A stretch of 64,000 bases of DNA from Hydractinia symbiolongicarpus (GCF_029227915.1 NC_079887.1:18971650-19035649), one strand, 5' to 3'; counted from the stretch's first letter, positions 11,020 through 23,700 are shown. Numbers and translations: made by a program. The notes: generated by a model not told the origin, from the letters alone.

Positions 11020-12193
11020 ATCCATATTACAGCGTTTAGAGGCCCGTGCGCGTAGTTGACAGTGTTTTAAAGCCGTGACGCAACGGAAAACCAGTTGGGA
11101 CGTCGTAGTCCATTGAGAGTGGAAGTATTAGACCAATGGCAACTTGCGCAGGCACGTGGAACCACTTGATTTACGTGTAAGGCCTTTATTAGGCATCAAA
11201 ATGCCATATTACAGCGTTTGTAGGACTGTTAGCGTAGTTGACGTTGTTATAAAGCCGTGACGCAACGGAAAACAACTTGGGACGTCGTAGCCCATTAAAA
11301 GTTGAAGGATTAGATCAATGGTAATCTTAGCATGCACGTGGAACAACGTGATTTACGTGTAAGGCCTTTATTGGGCGTCAAAAGGCCATATTACAGCGTT
11401 TGTAGGACTGTTAGCGTAGTTGACGTTGTTATAAAGCCATGGAGCAACAGAAAATCACTTCGGACGTCGTAGTCCATTGAGAATGGAAGGATTAGACCAA
11501 TGGTAACCTACGCAGGCGCGTGGAGCCACTTGATTTACGTGTAAAGCCTTTATTAGGCATCGAAATGCCATATTACAGCGTTTGGAGGACCGTGCGCGTA
11601 GTTAACGGTGTTTTAAAGCCGTGACGCAACGGAAAACCACTTGGGACGTCGTAGTCCATTGAGAGTGGAAGGAGTAGACCAATGGTAACCTGCGCAGGCA
11701 CGTGGAACCACTTGATATACGTGAAAGGCCTTTATTAGGCGTCAAAAGGTCATATTACGGCCTTTAGAGGCCTGTGCGCGTAGCTGACGGTGTTTTAAAG
11801 CCATGGCGCAACAGAAAATCACTTGGGACGTCGATGTCCATTGAGAGCAGAAAGATTAAATCAATATTAACCTGCGCAAGCTCGTGGAAATACGTGATTT
11901 ACGTGTAAAGCTTTTATTAGGCATCAGAAGGCCATATTACGGCGTTTAGAGGCTCGTGCGCGTAGTTGACAGTGTTTTAAAGCCGTGACGCAACGGAAAA
12001 CCACTTGGGACGTCGTAGTCTATTGACAACAGAAGGATTAGACCAATGGTAACATGCGCAGGCACGTGGAACCACTTGAGTTACGTGTAAGGCCTTTATT
12101 GGGCGTTAAAAGGCCATATTACAGCGTTTGTAGAACTGTTAGCGTAGTTGACGTTGTTATAAAGCCGTGGCGCAATGGAAAGCGACTTGGGAC
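10920..12193 (+). repeat. 7-monomer repeat, complete copy 1
   Basis: Matches 3,823-5,096 at a shift of 7,097 bp and is followed directly by a second complete copy. It keeps the full marker order of the unit. This copy, rather than the next, is the closer match to the domain II stretch 16,200-17,377. Confidence 0.86.
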
Positions 12194-13467
12194 GTCGTAG
12201 TCCATTGACAGTAGAAGGAGTAGAACAATTGTAACCTCCGCAGGCGCGTGGAATCACTTGATTTACGTGTAAGGCCTTTATTAGGCGTCAAAAATCCATA
12301 TTACAGCGTTTAGAGGCCCGTGCGCGTAGTTGACAGTGTTTTAAAGCCGTGACGCAACGGAAAACCACTTGGGACGTCGTAGTCCATTGAGAGTGGAAGT
12401 ATTAGACCAATGGCAACTTGCGCAGGCACGTGGAACCACTTGATTTACGTGTAAGGCCTTTATTAGGCATCAAAATGCCATATTACAGCGTTTGTAGGAC
12501 TGTTAGCGTAGTTGACGTTGTTATAAAGCCGTGACGCAACGGAAAACAACTTGGGACGTCGTAGCCCATTAAAAGTTGAAGGATTAGATCAATGGTAATC
12601 TTAGCATGCACGTGGAACAACGTGATTTACGTGTAAGGCCTTTATTGGGCGTCAAAAGGCCATATTACAGCGTTTGTAGGACTGTTAGCGTAGTTGACGT
12701 TGTTATAAAGCCATGGAGCAACAGAAAATCACTTCGGCCGTCGTAGTCCATTGAGAATGGAAGGATTAGACCAATGGTAACCTACGCAGGCGCGTGGAGC
12801 CACTTGATTTACGTGTAAAGCCTTTATTAGGCATCGAAATGCCATATTACAGCGTTTGGAGGACCGTGCGCGTAGTTAACGGTGTTTTAAAGCCGTGACG
12901 CAACGGAAAACCACTTGGGACGTCGTAGTCCATTGAGAGTGGAAGGAGTAGACCAATGGTAACCTGCGCAGGCACGTGGAACCACTTGATATACGTGAAA
13001 GGCCTTTATTAGGCGTCAAAAGGTCATATTACGGCCTTTAGAGGCCTGTGCGCGTAGCTGACGGTGTTTTAAAGCCATGGCGCAACAGAAAATCACTTGG
13101 GACGTCGATGTCCATTGAGAGCAGAAAGATTAAATCAATATTAACCTGCGCAAGCTCGTGGAAATACGTGATTTACGTGTAAAGCTTTTATTAGGCATCA
13201 GAAGGCCATATTACGGCGTTTAGAGGCTCGTGCGCGTAGTTGACAGTGTTTTAAAGCCGTGACGCAACGGAAAACCACTTGGGACGTTGTAGTCTATTGA
13301 CAACAGAAGGATTAGACCAATGGTAACATGCGCAGGCACGTGGAACCACTTGAGTTACGTGTAAGGCCTTTATTGGGCGTTAAAAGGCCATATTACAGCG
13401 TTTGTAGAACTGTTAGCGTAGTTGACGTTGTTATAAAGCCGTGGCGCAATGGAAAGCGACTTGGGAC
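12194..13467 (+). repeat. 7-monomer repeat, complete copy 2
   Basis: Tandem copy at a shift of exactly 1,274 bp. Differences seen from copy 1 include CTTCGGCCGTCG near 12,735 (versus CGGACGTCG), GGGACGTTGTAG near 13,285 (versus GACGTCGTAG) and GACAGTAGAAGG near 12,206. The copy ends exactly at the first 181-bp GTCGAG monomer. Confidence 0.86.
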
Positions 13468-13648
13468 GTCGAGTCCATTGAGAGTGGAAGGATTAGACCA
13501 ATGGTAACCTGCGCAAGCACGTGGAGCAACGTGATTTACGTGTAAGGCCTTAATTAGGCGTCAAACTGCCACATTACTGTCTTTAAAGGCCCGTGCGCGT
13601 AGCTGACGGTGTCTTAAAGGTGTGACGCAACGGAACACCACTTGGGAC
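13468..13648 (+). repeat. Representative monomer: 181-bp GTCGAG type
   Basis: The start reads GTCGAGTCC instead of GTCGTAGTCC, a 1-bp deletion of T that shortens the unit to 181 bp. It is followed by GGAGCAACGTGATTTACGTG and CCTTAATTAGG. The same deletion is carried by monomers starting at 18,380, 18,743, 26,019, 26,382 and 28,565, and by many in domain III. A shared derived deletion suggests common descent rather than repeated mutation. Its first appearance marks the domain I to II boundary. Confidence 0.83.
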
Positions 13649-13927
13649 GTCGTAATCCATTGAGAGTGGAAAGATTAAACCAATGGTAACCTACGCAGGC
13701 ACGTGGAACCACTTGATTTACGTGTAAGGCCTTTATTAGGCATCGAAATGACATATTACAGCATTTAGAGGACCGTGCACGTAGTTAACGGTGTTTTAAA
13801 GCCGTGACGCAACGGAAAGCCACTTGGGACGTCGTAGTCCATTGAGAGTGGAAGGATTAGACCAATGGTAACCTGCGCAGGAACGTGGAACCACTTGATT
13901 TACGTGTAAGGCCTTTATTAGACGTCA

Positions 13928-13948
13928 AAAGGCCGTATTACGGCCTTT
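13928..13948. repeat. Perfect dyad within the monomer (arms of 10 bp, 1-bp centre)
   Basis: The arms AAAGGCCGTA and TACGGCCTTT are exact reverse complements separated by a single T. The same element lies at the same place in every dyad-type monomer, for example near 19,203, 20,473, 21,203, 26,302, 43,757 and 47,211. Single-mismatch forms (CGTATCACGG) occur at about 17,394, 18,669, 28,854, 50,489 and 59,397. In domain I the same place reads AAAGGTCATA plus TACGGCCTTT, with two mismatches. It could form a short cruciform or bind a dimeric protein; function is inference. Confidence 0.85.
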
Positions 13949-14635
13949 AGAGGGTTCTTAGCGTAGTTGACAGTGTTATAAAGCCATGGGGCAATGGAAA
14001 ACGACCTGAAACGTCTTAGGCCATTGACAACAGAAGGATTAGACCAATGGTAACCTGCGCAGGCACGTGGAACCACGTGATTTACGTGTAAGGCCTTAAT
14101 TAGGCGTCAAACTGCCACATTACTGTCTTTAGAGGCCCGTGCGCGCAGCTGACGGTGTTTTAAAGCCATGGTGCAACAGAAAATCACTTGGGACGTCGAA
14201 GTCCATTAAGAGTGGGAAGATTAGACCAACAATAACCTGCGCAGGCACGTGGAACCACTTGATTTACGTGTCAGGCCTTTATTAGGCATCAAAATGCCAT
14301 ATTACAGCGTTTGGAGTCCCGTGCGCGTATTTGACGGTGTCTTAAAGCTGTGACGCAACGGAACACCACTTGGGACGTCGTAATCCATTGAGAGTGGAAA
14401 GATTAAACCAATGGTAACCTACGCAGGCACGTGGAACCACTTGATTTACGTGTAAGGCCTTTATTAGGCATCGAAATGCCATATTTCAGAATTTAGAGGA
14501 CCGTGCGCGTAGTTAACGGTGTTTTAAAGCCGTGACGCAACGGAAAACCACTTGGGACGTCGTAGTCCATTGAGAGTGGAAGGATTAGACCAATGGTAAC
14601 CTGCGCAGGCACGTGGAACCACTTGATTTACGTGT

Positions 14636-14999
14636 TAGGCCTTTGTTAGAAGTCAAAAGGCCATATTACAGTGTTTGGAGTCCCGTGCGCGTATTTGACG
14701 GTGTCTTAAAGCTGTGACGCAACGGAAAACCACTTGGGACGTCGTAGTCCATTGAGAGTGAAAAGATTAGACCAATGGTAACCTGCGCAGGCACGTGGAA
14801 CCACTTGATTTACGTGAAAGGTTTTTATTAGGCGTCAAAAGGTCATATTACGGCCTTTAGAGGCCCGTGCGCGTAGCTGACGGTGTCTTAAAGCTGTGAC
14901 GCAACGGAACACCACTTGGGACGTCGTAATCCATTGAGAGTGGAAAGATTAAACCAATGGTAACCTACGCAGGCACGTGGAACCACTTGATTTACGTGT
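14636..14999 (+). repeat. Mosaic two-monomer linker between domain II block A1 and domain I material
   Basis: The sequence switches inside TTTACGTGTTAGGCC to a stretch resembling 2,262 and 7,721 (TTGTTAGAAGTC, CAGTGTTTGGAGTCC, GAAAAGATTAGACC). Near 14,880 it switches back to the GCAACGGAACACCACTTGG monomer of domain II. Both switches occur between aligned positions of monomers, so no period is lost. Confidence 0.65.
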
Positions 15000-17377
15000 A
15001 AGGCCTTTATTAGGCGTCAAAAGGTCATATTATGGCCTTTAGAGGCCCGTGCGCGTAGCCGACGGTGTTTTAAAGCCATGGCGCAACAGAAAATCACTTG
15101 GGACGTCGAAGTCCATTGAGAGCAGAAAGATTAAACCAATATAAACCTGCGCAAGCTCGTGGAAATACGTGATTTACGTGTAAGGCCTTTATTAGGCTTC
15201 AAATTGCCATATTACGGTCGTTCGAGGCTTGTTAGTGTAGTTGACGGTGGTATTAGGCCATGGCGCAATGGAAGACGACTTGAAACGTCTTAGGCCATTG
15301 ACAACAGATGGATTAGACCAATGGTAACCTGCGCAGGCACGTGGAACCACTTGATTTACGTGAAAGGCCTTTATTAGGCGTCAAAAGGTCATATTACGGC
15401 GTTTAGAGGCCCGTGCGCGTAGTTGACAGTGTTTTAAAGCCGTGACGCAACGGAAAACCACTTGGGACGTCGTAGTCTATTGAGATTGGAAGGATTAGAC
15501 CAATGGTAACCTGCGCAGGCACGTGGAGCAACGTGATTTACGTGTAAGGCCTTAGTTAGAAGTCAAAAGGCCATATTACAGTGTTTGGAGTCCCGTGCGC
15601 GTATTTGACGGTGTCTTAAAGCTGTGACGCAACGGAAAACCACTTGGGTCGTCGTAGTCCATTGAGAGTGGAAAGATTAGACCAATGGTAAACTGCGCAG
15701 GCACGTGGAACAACGTGATTTACGTGAAAGGCCTTTATTAGGCGTCAAAAGGCCATATTACGGCGTTTAGAGGCCCGTGCGCGTAGTTAATGGTGTTTTA
15801 AAGCCGTGACGCAACGGAAAACTACTTGGGACGTCGTAGTCCAATGACAGTAGAAGGAGTAGAACAATTGTAACCTCCGCAGGCGCGTGGAACTACTTGA
15901 TTTACCTGTAAGGCCTTTATTAGGCGTCAAAAGTCCATATTACGGCGTTTAGAGCCCCGTGCGCGTAGTTAACGGTGTTTTAAATCCGTGACGCAACGGA
16001 AAACTACTTGGGACGTCGTAGTCCATTAAGAGTGGAAGGATTAGACCAATGGTATTCTGCGCATGCACGTGGAACAACGTGATTTACGTGTAAGGCCTTT
16101 ATTAGGCGTCAAAAGGCCATATTACAGCGTTTGTAGGACTGTTAGCGTAGTTGACGTTGTTATAAAGCCGTGGCGCAATGGAAAGCGACTTGGGACGTCG
16201 TAGTCCATTGACAGTAGAAGGAGTAGAACAATTGTAACCTCCGCAGGCGCGTGGAATCACTTGATTTACGTGTAAGGCCTTTATTAGGCGTCAAAAATCC
16301 ATATTACAGCGTTTAGAGGCCCGTGCGCGTAGTTGACAGTGTTTTAAAGCCGTGACGCAACGGAAAACCACTTGGGACGTCGTAGTCCATTGAGAGTGGA
16401 AGTATTAGACCAATGGCAACTTGCGCAGGCACGTGGAACCACTTGATTTACGTGTAAGGCCTTTATTAGGCATCAAAATGCCATATTACAGCGTTTGTAG
16501 GACTGTTAGCGTAGTTGACGTTGTTATAAAGCCGTGACGCAACGGAAAACAACTTGGGACGTCGTAGCCCATTAAAAGTTGAAGGATTAGATCAATGGTA
16601 ATCTTAGCATGCACGTGGAACAACGTGATTTACGTGTAAGGCCTTTATTGTTTGTTAAAAGGCCATATTACAGCGTTTGTAGGACTGTTAGCGTAGTTGA
16701 CGTTGTTATAAAGCCATGGAGCAACAGAAAATCACTTCGGACGTCGTAGTCCATTGAGAATGGAAGGATTAGACCAATGGTAACCTACGCAGGCGCGTGG
16801 AGCCACTTGATTTACGTGTAAAGCCTTTATTAGGCATCGAAATGCCATATTACAGCGTTTGGAGGACCGTGCGCGTAGTTAACGGTGTTTTAAAGCCGTG
16901 ACGCAACGGAAAACCACTTGGGACGTCGTAGTCCATTGAGAGTGGAAGGAGTAGACCAATGGTAACCTGCGCAGGCACGTGGAACCACTTGATATACGTG
17001 AAAGGCCTTTATTAGGCGTCAAAAGGTCATATTACGGCCTTTAGAGGCCTGTGCGCGTAGCTGACGGTGTTTTAAAGCCATGGCGCAACAGAAAATCACT
17101 TGGGACGTCGATGTCCATTGAGAGCAGAAAGATTAAACCAATATTAACCTGCGCAAGCTCGTGGAAATACGTGATTTACGTGTAAAGCTTTTATTAGGCA
17201 TCAGAAGGCCATATTACGGCGTTTAGAGGCTCGTGCGCGTAGTTGACAGTGTTTTAAAGCCGTGACGCAACGGAAAACCACTTGGGACGTCGTAGTCTAT
17301 TGACAACAGAAGGATTAGACCAATGGTAACATGCGCAGGCACGTGGAACCACTTGAGTTACGTGTAAGGCCTTTATT
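15000..17377 (+). repeat. 13-monomer segment of domain I type inside domain II
   Basis: Matches 9,724-12,100 at a shift of 5,277 bp (29 monomers less 1 bp). It covers the end of the 9-monomer repeat and most of the 7-monomer repeat. Differences seen include ATTATGGCC at 15,033, GACAGATGG or CAGATGG near 15,307, CCTTAGTTAG near 15,553, CCAATGGTATTC near 16,048, and a four-substitution cluster at 16,651-16,656. It ends inside CCTTTATTAG, where the sequence passes to a GACGTCAAAAGGCCGTATCACGG monomer. Confidence 0.85.
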
Positions 17378-18061
17378 AGACGTCAAAAGGCCGTATCACG
17401 GCCTTTAGAGGGTTCTTAGCGTAGTTGACGGTGTTATAAAGCCATGGCGGAATGGAAAACGGCTTTGGACGTCGAGTCCATTGAGAGTGGAAGGATTAGA
17501 CCAATGGTAACCTGCGCAAGCACGTGGAGCAACGTGATTTACGTGTAAGGCCTTAATTAGGCATCAAAATGCCATATTACAGCGTTTGGAGTCCCGTGCG
17601 CGTATTTGACGGTGTCTTAAAGCTGTGACGCAACGGAACACCACTTGGGACGTCGTAATCCATTGAGAGTGGAAAGATTAAACCAATGGTAACCTACGCA
17701 GGCACGTGGAACCACGTGATTTACGTGTAAGGCCTTAATTAGGCGTCAAACTGCCACATTACTGTCTTTAGAGGCCCGTGCGCGTAGCCGACGGTGTTTT
17801 AAAGCCATGGTGCAACAGAAAATCACTTGGGACGTCGAAGTCCATTAAGAGTGAAAAGATTAGACCAATAATAACCTGCGCAGGCACGTGGAACCACTTG
17901 ATTTACGTGTAAGGCCTTTATTAGGCATCAAAATGCCATATTACAGAATTTAGAGGACCGTGCGCGTAGTTAACGGTGTTTTAAAGCCGTGACGCAACGG
18001 AAAACCACTTGGGACGTCGTAGTCCATTGAGAGTGGAAGGATTAGACCAATGGTAACCTGT

Positions 18062-18701
18062 GCAGGCACGTGGAACTACGTGATTTACGTGTAAGGCCTT
18101 AATTAGGCGTCAAACTGCCACATTACTGTCTTTAGAGGCCCGTGCGCGTAGCTGACGGTGTTTTAAAGCCATGGTGCAACAGAAAATCACTTGGGACGTC
18201 GAAGTCCATTAAGAGTGGAAAGATTAGACCAAGAATAACCTGCGCAGGCACGTGGAACCACTTGATTTACGTGTAAGGCCTTTATTAGGCATTAAAATGC
18301 CATATTACAGCGTTTGGAGTCTCGTGCGCGTATTTGACGGTGCCTTAAAGCCGTGGCGCAATGGAAAGCGACTTGGGACGTCGAGTCCATTGAGAGTGGA
18401 AGGATTAGACCAATGGTACCCTGCGCAGGCACGTGGAGCAACGTGATTTACGTGTAAGGCCTTAATTAGGCGTCAAAATGCCACATTACCGTCTTTAGAG
18501 GCCCGTGCCCGTAGCTGACGGTGTTTTAAAGCCAAGGCGAAACAGAAAATCACTTCGGACGTCGTAGTCCATTGAGAGTGGAAGGATTAGACCAATGATA
18601 ACCTGCGCAGGCACGTGGAACCACTTGAGTAACGTGTAAGGCCTTTATTAGACGTCTAAAGGCCGTATCACGGCCTTTAGAGGGTTCTTAGCGTAGTTGA
18701 C
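18062..18701 (+). repeat. 3.5-monomer block copied at 28,247-28,886
   Basis: Matches at a shift of 10,185 bp (56 monomers). Both copies share rare markers: AGACCAAGAATAACC, GGCATTAAAATGCC, GGTGCCTTAAAGCCGTGGCG, ATGGTACCCTGCGC, GGCGAAACAG and CCGTATCACGG. Differences seen are GCCAAGGCG here versus GCCATGGCG, and GACGTCTAAAGG versus GACGTCAAAAGG. The copied block sits directly upstream of the 31-monomer duplication. Confidence 0.82.
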
Positions 18702-18742
18702 GGTGTTATAAAGCCATGGCGGAATGGAAAACGGCTTTGGAC

Positions 18743-19909
18743 GTCGAGTCCATTGAGAGTGGAAGGATTAGACCAATGGTAACCTGCGCAAGCACGTGGA
18801 GCAACGTGATTTACGTGTAAGGCCTTAATTAGGCGTCAAACTGCCACATTACTGTCTTTAAAGGCCCGTGCGCGTAGCTGACGGTGTCTTAAAGCTGTGA
18901 CGCAACGGAACACCACTTGGGACGTCGTAATCCATTGAGAGTGGAAAGATTAAACCAATGGTAACCTACGCAGGCACGTGGAACCACTTGATTTACGTGT
19001 AAGGCCTTTATTAGGCATCGAAATGACATATTACAGCATTTAGAGGACCGTGCACGTAGTTAACGGTGTTTTAAAGCCGTGACGCAACGGAAAGCCACTT
19101 GGGACGTCGTAGTCCATTGAGAGTGGAAGGATTAGACCAATGGTAACCTGCGCAGGAACGTGGAACCACTTGATTTACGTGTAAGGCCTTTATTAGACGT
19201 CAAAAGGCCGTATTACGGCCTTTAGAGGGTTCTTAGCGTAGTTGACAGTGTTATAAAGCCATGGGGCAATGGAAAACGACCTGAAACGTCTTAGGCCATT
19301 GACAACAGAAGGATTAGACCAATGGTAACCTGCGCAGGCACGTGGAACCACGTGATTTACGTGTAAGGCCTTAATTAGGCGTCAAACTGCCACATTACTG
19401 TCTTTAGAGGCCCGTGCGCGCAGCTGACGGTGTTTTAAAGCCATGGTGCAACAGAAAATCACTTGGGACGTCGAAGTCCATTAAGAGTGGGAAGATTAGA
19501 CCAACAATAACCTGCGCAGGCACGTGGAACCACTTGATTTACGTGTCAGGCCTTTATTAGGCATCAAAATGCCATATTACAGCGTTTGGAGTCTCGTGCG
19601 CGTATTTGACGGTGTCTTAAAGCTGTGACGCAACGGAACACCACTTGGGACGTCTTATGCATTGAGAGTGGAAAGATTAAACCAATGGTAACCTACGCAG
19701 GCACGTGGAACCACTTGATTTACGTGTAAGGCCTTTATTAGGCATCGAAATGCCATATTTCAGAATTTAGAGGACCGTGCGCGTAGTTAACGGTGTTTTA
19801 AAGCCGTGACGCAACGGAAAACCACTTGGGACGTCGTAGTCCATTGAGAGTGGAAGGATTAGACCAATGGTAACCTGCGCAGGCACTTGGAACCACTTGA
19901 TTTACGTGT
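18743..19909 (+). repeat. Domain II block A1, second copy
   Basis: Copy of 13,468-14,635. It holds a private 1-bp deletion with flanking changes (GACGTCTTATGCATTG near 19,650) not seen in the sister copies at 14,374, 27,289, 29,289 or 34,929. It is the left part of the longer block that was copied to 26,019-28,536 and to 28,855-33,974. Confidence 0.82.
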
Positions 19910-20378
19910 ATGGCCTTTATTAGACGTCAAAAGGCCGTATTACGGCCTTTAGAGGGTTCTTAGCGTAGTTGACGGTGTTATAAAGCCATGGCGCAATGGA
20001 AAACGACCTGAAACGTCTTAGGCCATTGACAACAGAAGGATTAAACCAATGGTAACCTGCGCAGGCACGTGGAACTACGTGATTTACGTGTAAGGCCTTA
20101 ATTAGGCGTCAAACTGCCACATTACTGTCTTTAGAGGCCCGTGCGCGTAGCCGACGGTGTTTTAAAGCCATGGTGCAACAGAAAATCACTTGGGACGTCG
20201 AAGTCCATTAAGAGTGGAAAGATTAGACCAATAATAACCTGCGCAGGCACGTGGAACCACTTGATTTACGTGTAAGGCCTTTATTAGGCATCAAAATGCC
20301 ATATTACAGAATTTAGAGGACCGTGCGCGTAGTTAACGGTGTTTTAAAGCCGTGACGCAACGGAAAACCACTTGGGAC

Positions 20379-20560
20379 GTCGTAGTCCATTGAGAGTGGA
20401 AGGATTAGACCAATGGTAACCTGTGCAGGCACGTGGAACCACTTGATTTACGTGTAAGGCCTTTATTAGACGTCAAAAGGCCGTATTACGGCCTTTAGAG
20501 GGTTCTTAGCGTAGTTGACGGTGTTATAAAGCCATGGCGCAATGGAAAACGACCTGAAAC
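20379..20560 (+). repeat. Representative monomer: dyad type (182 bp)
   Basis: The unit runs from GTCGTAGTCC to the next GTC exactly 182 bp later. It differs from the consensus in the second half: the segment after TTATTAGACGTCAA forms a perfect inverted repeat with arms AAAGGCCGTA and TACGGCCTTT around one T. It continues with GAGGGTTCTTAGCG and GTTATAAAGCCATGGCGCAATGG. The unit ends in GACCTGAAAC, so the next monomer opens with GTCTTAGG instead of GTCGTAG. This type is frequent in domain II and recurs in domain III. Confidence 0.85.
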
Positions 20561-20742
20561 GTCTTAGGCCATTGACAACAGAAGGATTAAACCAATGGTA
20601 ACCTGCGCAGGCACGTGGAACTACGTGATTTACGTGTAAGGCCTTAATTAGGCGTCAAACTGCCACATTACTGTCTTTAGAGGCCCGTGCGCGTAGCTGA
20701 CGGTGTTTTAAAGCCATGGTGCAACAGAAAATCACTTGGGAC
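20561..20742 (+). repeat. Representative monomer: TTAATTAGG type (182 bp)
   Basis: The unit opens GTCTTAGGCCATTGACAACA and has TACGTGATTTACGTG, GGCCTTAATTAGGCG, CAAACTGCCACATTACTG and CCATGGTGCAACAG. It regularly follows the dyad-type monomer, so the two act as a pair inside the domain II higher-order repeats. The sibling form in domain III carries CAAACTTCCACATTACCG. Confidence 0.83.
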
Positions 20743-23700
20743 GTCGAAGTCCATTAAGAGTGGAAAGATTAGACCAAGAATAACCTGCGCAGGCACGTGG
20801 AACCACTTGATTTACGTGTAAGGCCTTTATTAGGCATTAAAATGCCATATTACAGCGTTTGGAGTCTCGTGCGCGTATTTGACGGTGCCTTAAAGCTGTG
20901 ACGCAACGGAACACCACTTGGGACGTCGTAATCCATTGAGTGTGGAAAGATTAAACCAATTGTAACCTACGCAGCCACGTGGAACCACTTGATTTACGTG
21001 TAAGGCCTTTATTAGGCATCGAAATGCCATATTACAGCATTTAGAGGACCGTGCGCGTAGTTAACGGTGTTTTAAAGCCGTGACGCAACGGAAAACCACT
21101 TGGGACTTCGTAGTCCATTGAGAGTGGAAGGATTAGACCAATGAAAACCTGCGCAGACACGTGGAACCACTTGATTTACGTGTAAGGCCTTTATTAGACG
21201 TCAAAAGGCCGTATTACGGCCTTTAGAGGGTTCTTAGCGTAGTTGACAGTGTTATAAAGCCATGGCGCAATGGAAAACGGCTTCGGACGTCGAGTCCATT
21301 GAGAGTGGAAGGATTAGACCAATGATAACCTGTGCAGGCACGTGGAACCACTTGATTTACATGAAAGGCCTTGATTAGGCATCAAAATGCCATATTACAG
21401 CGTTTGGAGGCCCGTGCGCGTATTTGACGGTGTCTTCAAGCTGTGACGCAACGAAAAACCACTTGGGACGTCGTAGTCCATTAAAAGTAGAAGGATTAGA
21501 CCAATGGTAACCTGCGCAGGCACGTGGAACCACTTGATTTACGTGTAAGGCCTTTATTAGGCATCGAAATGCCATATTACAGCATTTAGAGGACCGTGCG
21601 CGTAGTTAACGGTGTTTTAAAGCCGTGACGCAACGGAAAACCACTTGGGACGTCGTAGTCCATTAAGAGTGAAAGGATTAGACCAATGGTAACCTGCGCA
21701 GGCACGTGGAACCACTTGATTTACGTGTAAGGCCTTTATTAGACGTCAAAAGGCCGTATTACGGCCTTTAGAGGCCCGTGCGCGTATTTGACGGTGTCTT
21801 CAAGCTGTGACGCAACGAAAAACCACTTGGGACGTCGTAGTCCATTAAGAGTGGAAGGATTAGACCAATGGTAACCTGCGCAGGCACGTGGAACCACGTG
21901 ATTTACGTGTAAGGCCTTAATTAGGCGTCAAACTGCCACATTACTGTCTTTAGAGGCCCGTGCGCGCAGCTGACGGTGTTTTAAAGCCATGGTGCAACAG
22001 AAAATCACTTGGGACGTCGAAGTCCATTAAGAGTGGGAAGATTAGACCAACAATAACCTGCGCAGGCACGTGGAACCACTTGATTTACGTGTCAGGCCTT
22101 TATTAGGCATCAAAATGCCATATTACAGCGTTTGGAGTCCCGTGCGCGTATTTGACGGTGTCTTAAAGCTGTGACGCAACGGAACACCACTTGGGACGTC
22201 GTAATCCATTGAGAGTGGAAAGATTAAACCAATGGTAACCTACGCAGGCACGTGGAACCACTTGATTTACGTGTAAGGCCTTTATTAGGCATCGAAATGC
22301 CATATTTCAGAATTTAGATGACCGTGCGCGTAGTTAACGGTGTTTTAAAGCCGTGACGCAACGGAAAACCACTTGGGACGTCGTAGTCCATTGAGAGTGG
22401 AAGGATTAGACCAATGGTAACCTGCGCAGGCACGTGGAACCACTTGATTTACGTGTATGGCCTTTATTAGACGTCAAAAGGCCGTATTACGGCCTTTAGA
22501 GGGTTCTTAGCGTAGTTGACGGTGTTATAAAGCCATGGCGCAATGGAAAACGACCTGAAACGTCTTAGGCCATTGACAACAGAAGGATTAAACCAATGGT
22601 AACCTGCGCAGGCACGTGGAACTACGTGATTTACGTGTAAGGCCTTAATTAGGCGTCAAACTGCCACATTACTGTCTTTAGAGGCCCGTGCGCGTAGCCG
22701 ACGGTGTTTTAAAGCCATGGTGCAACAGAAAATCACTTGGGACGTCGAAGTCCATTAAGAGTGGAAAGATTAGACCAATAATAACCTGCGCAGGCACGTG
22801 GAACCACTTGATTTACGTGTAAGGCCTTTATTAGGCATCAAAATGCCATATTACAGAATTTAGAGGACCGTGCGCGTAGTTAACGGTGTTTTAAAGCCGT
22901 GACGCAACGGAAAACCACTTGGGACGTCGTAGTCCATTGAGAGTGGAAGGATTAGACCAATGGTAACCTGTGCAGGCACGTGGAACCACTTGATTTACGT
23001 GTAAGGCCTTTATTAGACGTCAAAAGGCCGTATTACGGCCTTTAGAGGGTTCTTAGCGTAGTTGACGGTGTTATAAAGCCATGGCGCAATGGAAAACGAC
23101 CTGAAACGTCTTAGGCCATTGACAACAGAAGGATTAAACCAATGGTAACCTGCGCAGGCACGTGGAACTACGTGATTTACGTGTAAGGCCTTAATTAGGC
23201 GTCAAACTGCCACATTACTGTCTTTAGAGGCCCGTGCGCGTAGCTGACGGTGTTTTAAAGCCATAGTGCAACAGAAAATCACTTGGGACGTCGAAGTCCA
23301 TTAAGAGTGGAAAGATTAGACCAAGAATAACCTGCGCAGGCACGTGGAACCACTTGATTTACGTGTAAGGCCTTTATTAGGCATCAAAATGCCATATTAC
23401 AGCGTTTGGAGTCTCGTGCGCGTATTTGACGGTGTCTTAAAGCTGTGACGCAACGGAACACCACTTGGGACGTCGTAATCCATTGAGAGTGGAAAGATTA
23501 AACCAATTGTAACCTACGCAGGCACGTGGAACCACTTGATTTACGTGTAAGGCCTTTATTAGGCATCGAAATGCCATATTACAGCATTTAAAGGACCGTG
23601 CGCGTAGTTAACGGTGTTTTAAAGCCGTGACGCAACGGAAAACCACTTGGGACTTCGTAGTCCATTGAGAGTGGAAGGATTAGACCAATGGTAACCTGCG

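Larger units (their letters stand above)
1..13467 (+). repeat. Array domain I: mixed monomers with 30-, 9-, 7- and 5-monomer repeats
   Basis: This domain is marked by monomers carrying TTTGTAGGACTGTTAGCG, monomers with GACAGTAGAAGGAGTAG, and monomers with GCCCATTAAAAGTTGAAGG. The perfect GGCCGTATTACGGCC dyad that marks domain II was not seen here; domain I has the related GGTCATATTACGGCC. Duplications nest inside one another: the 30-monomer copy contains an extra 9-monomer duplication and is followed by an extra 7-monomer duplication. The domain ends where the 7-monomer repeat switches, within the sequence GACGTCG, to a 181-bp monomer type. Confidence 0.8.
13468..14635 (+). repeat. Domain II block A1, copied at 18,743-19,909
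   Basis: About 6.4 monomers match 18,743-19,909 at shift 5,275 (29 monomers), dropping to 5,274 after a 1-bp deletion in the later copy (GACGTCTTATGCATTG versus GACGTCGTAATCCATTG). Other differences are GGTGTGACGC versus GCTGTGACGC near 13,620, GAGTCCCG versus GAGTCTCG near 14,316, and GCACGTGG versus GCACTTGG. A further copy of this order starts at 26,382. Confidence 0.82.
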
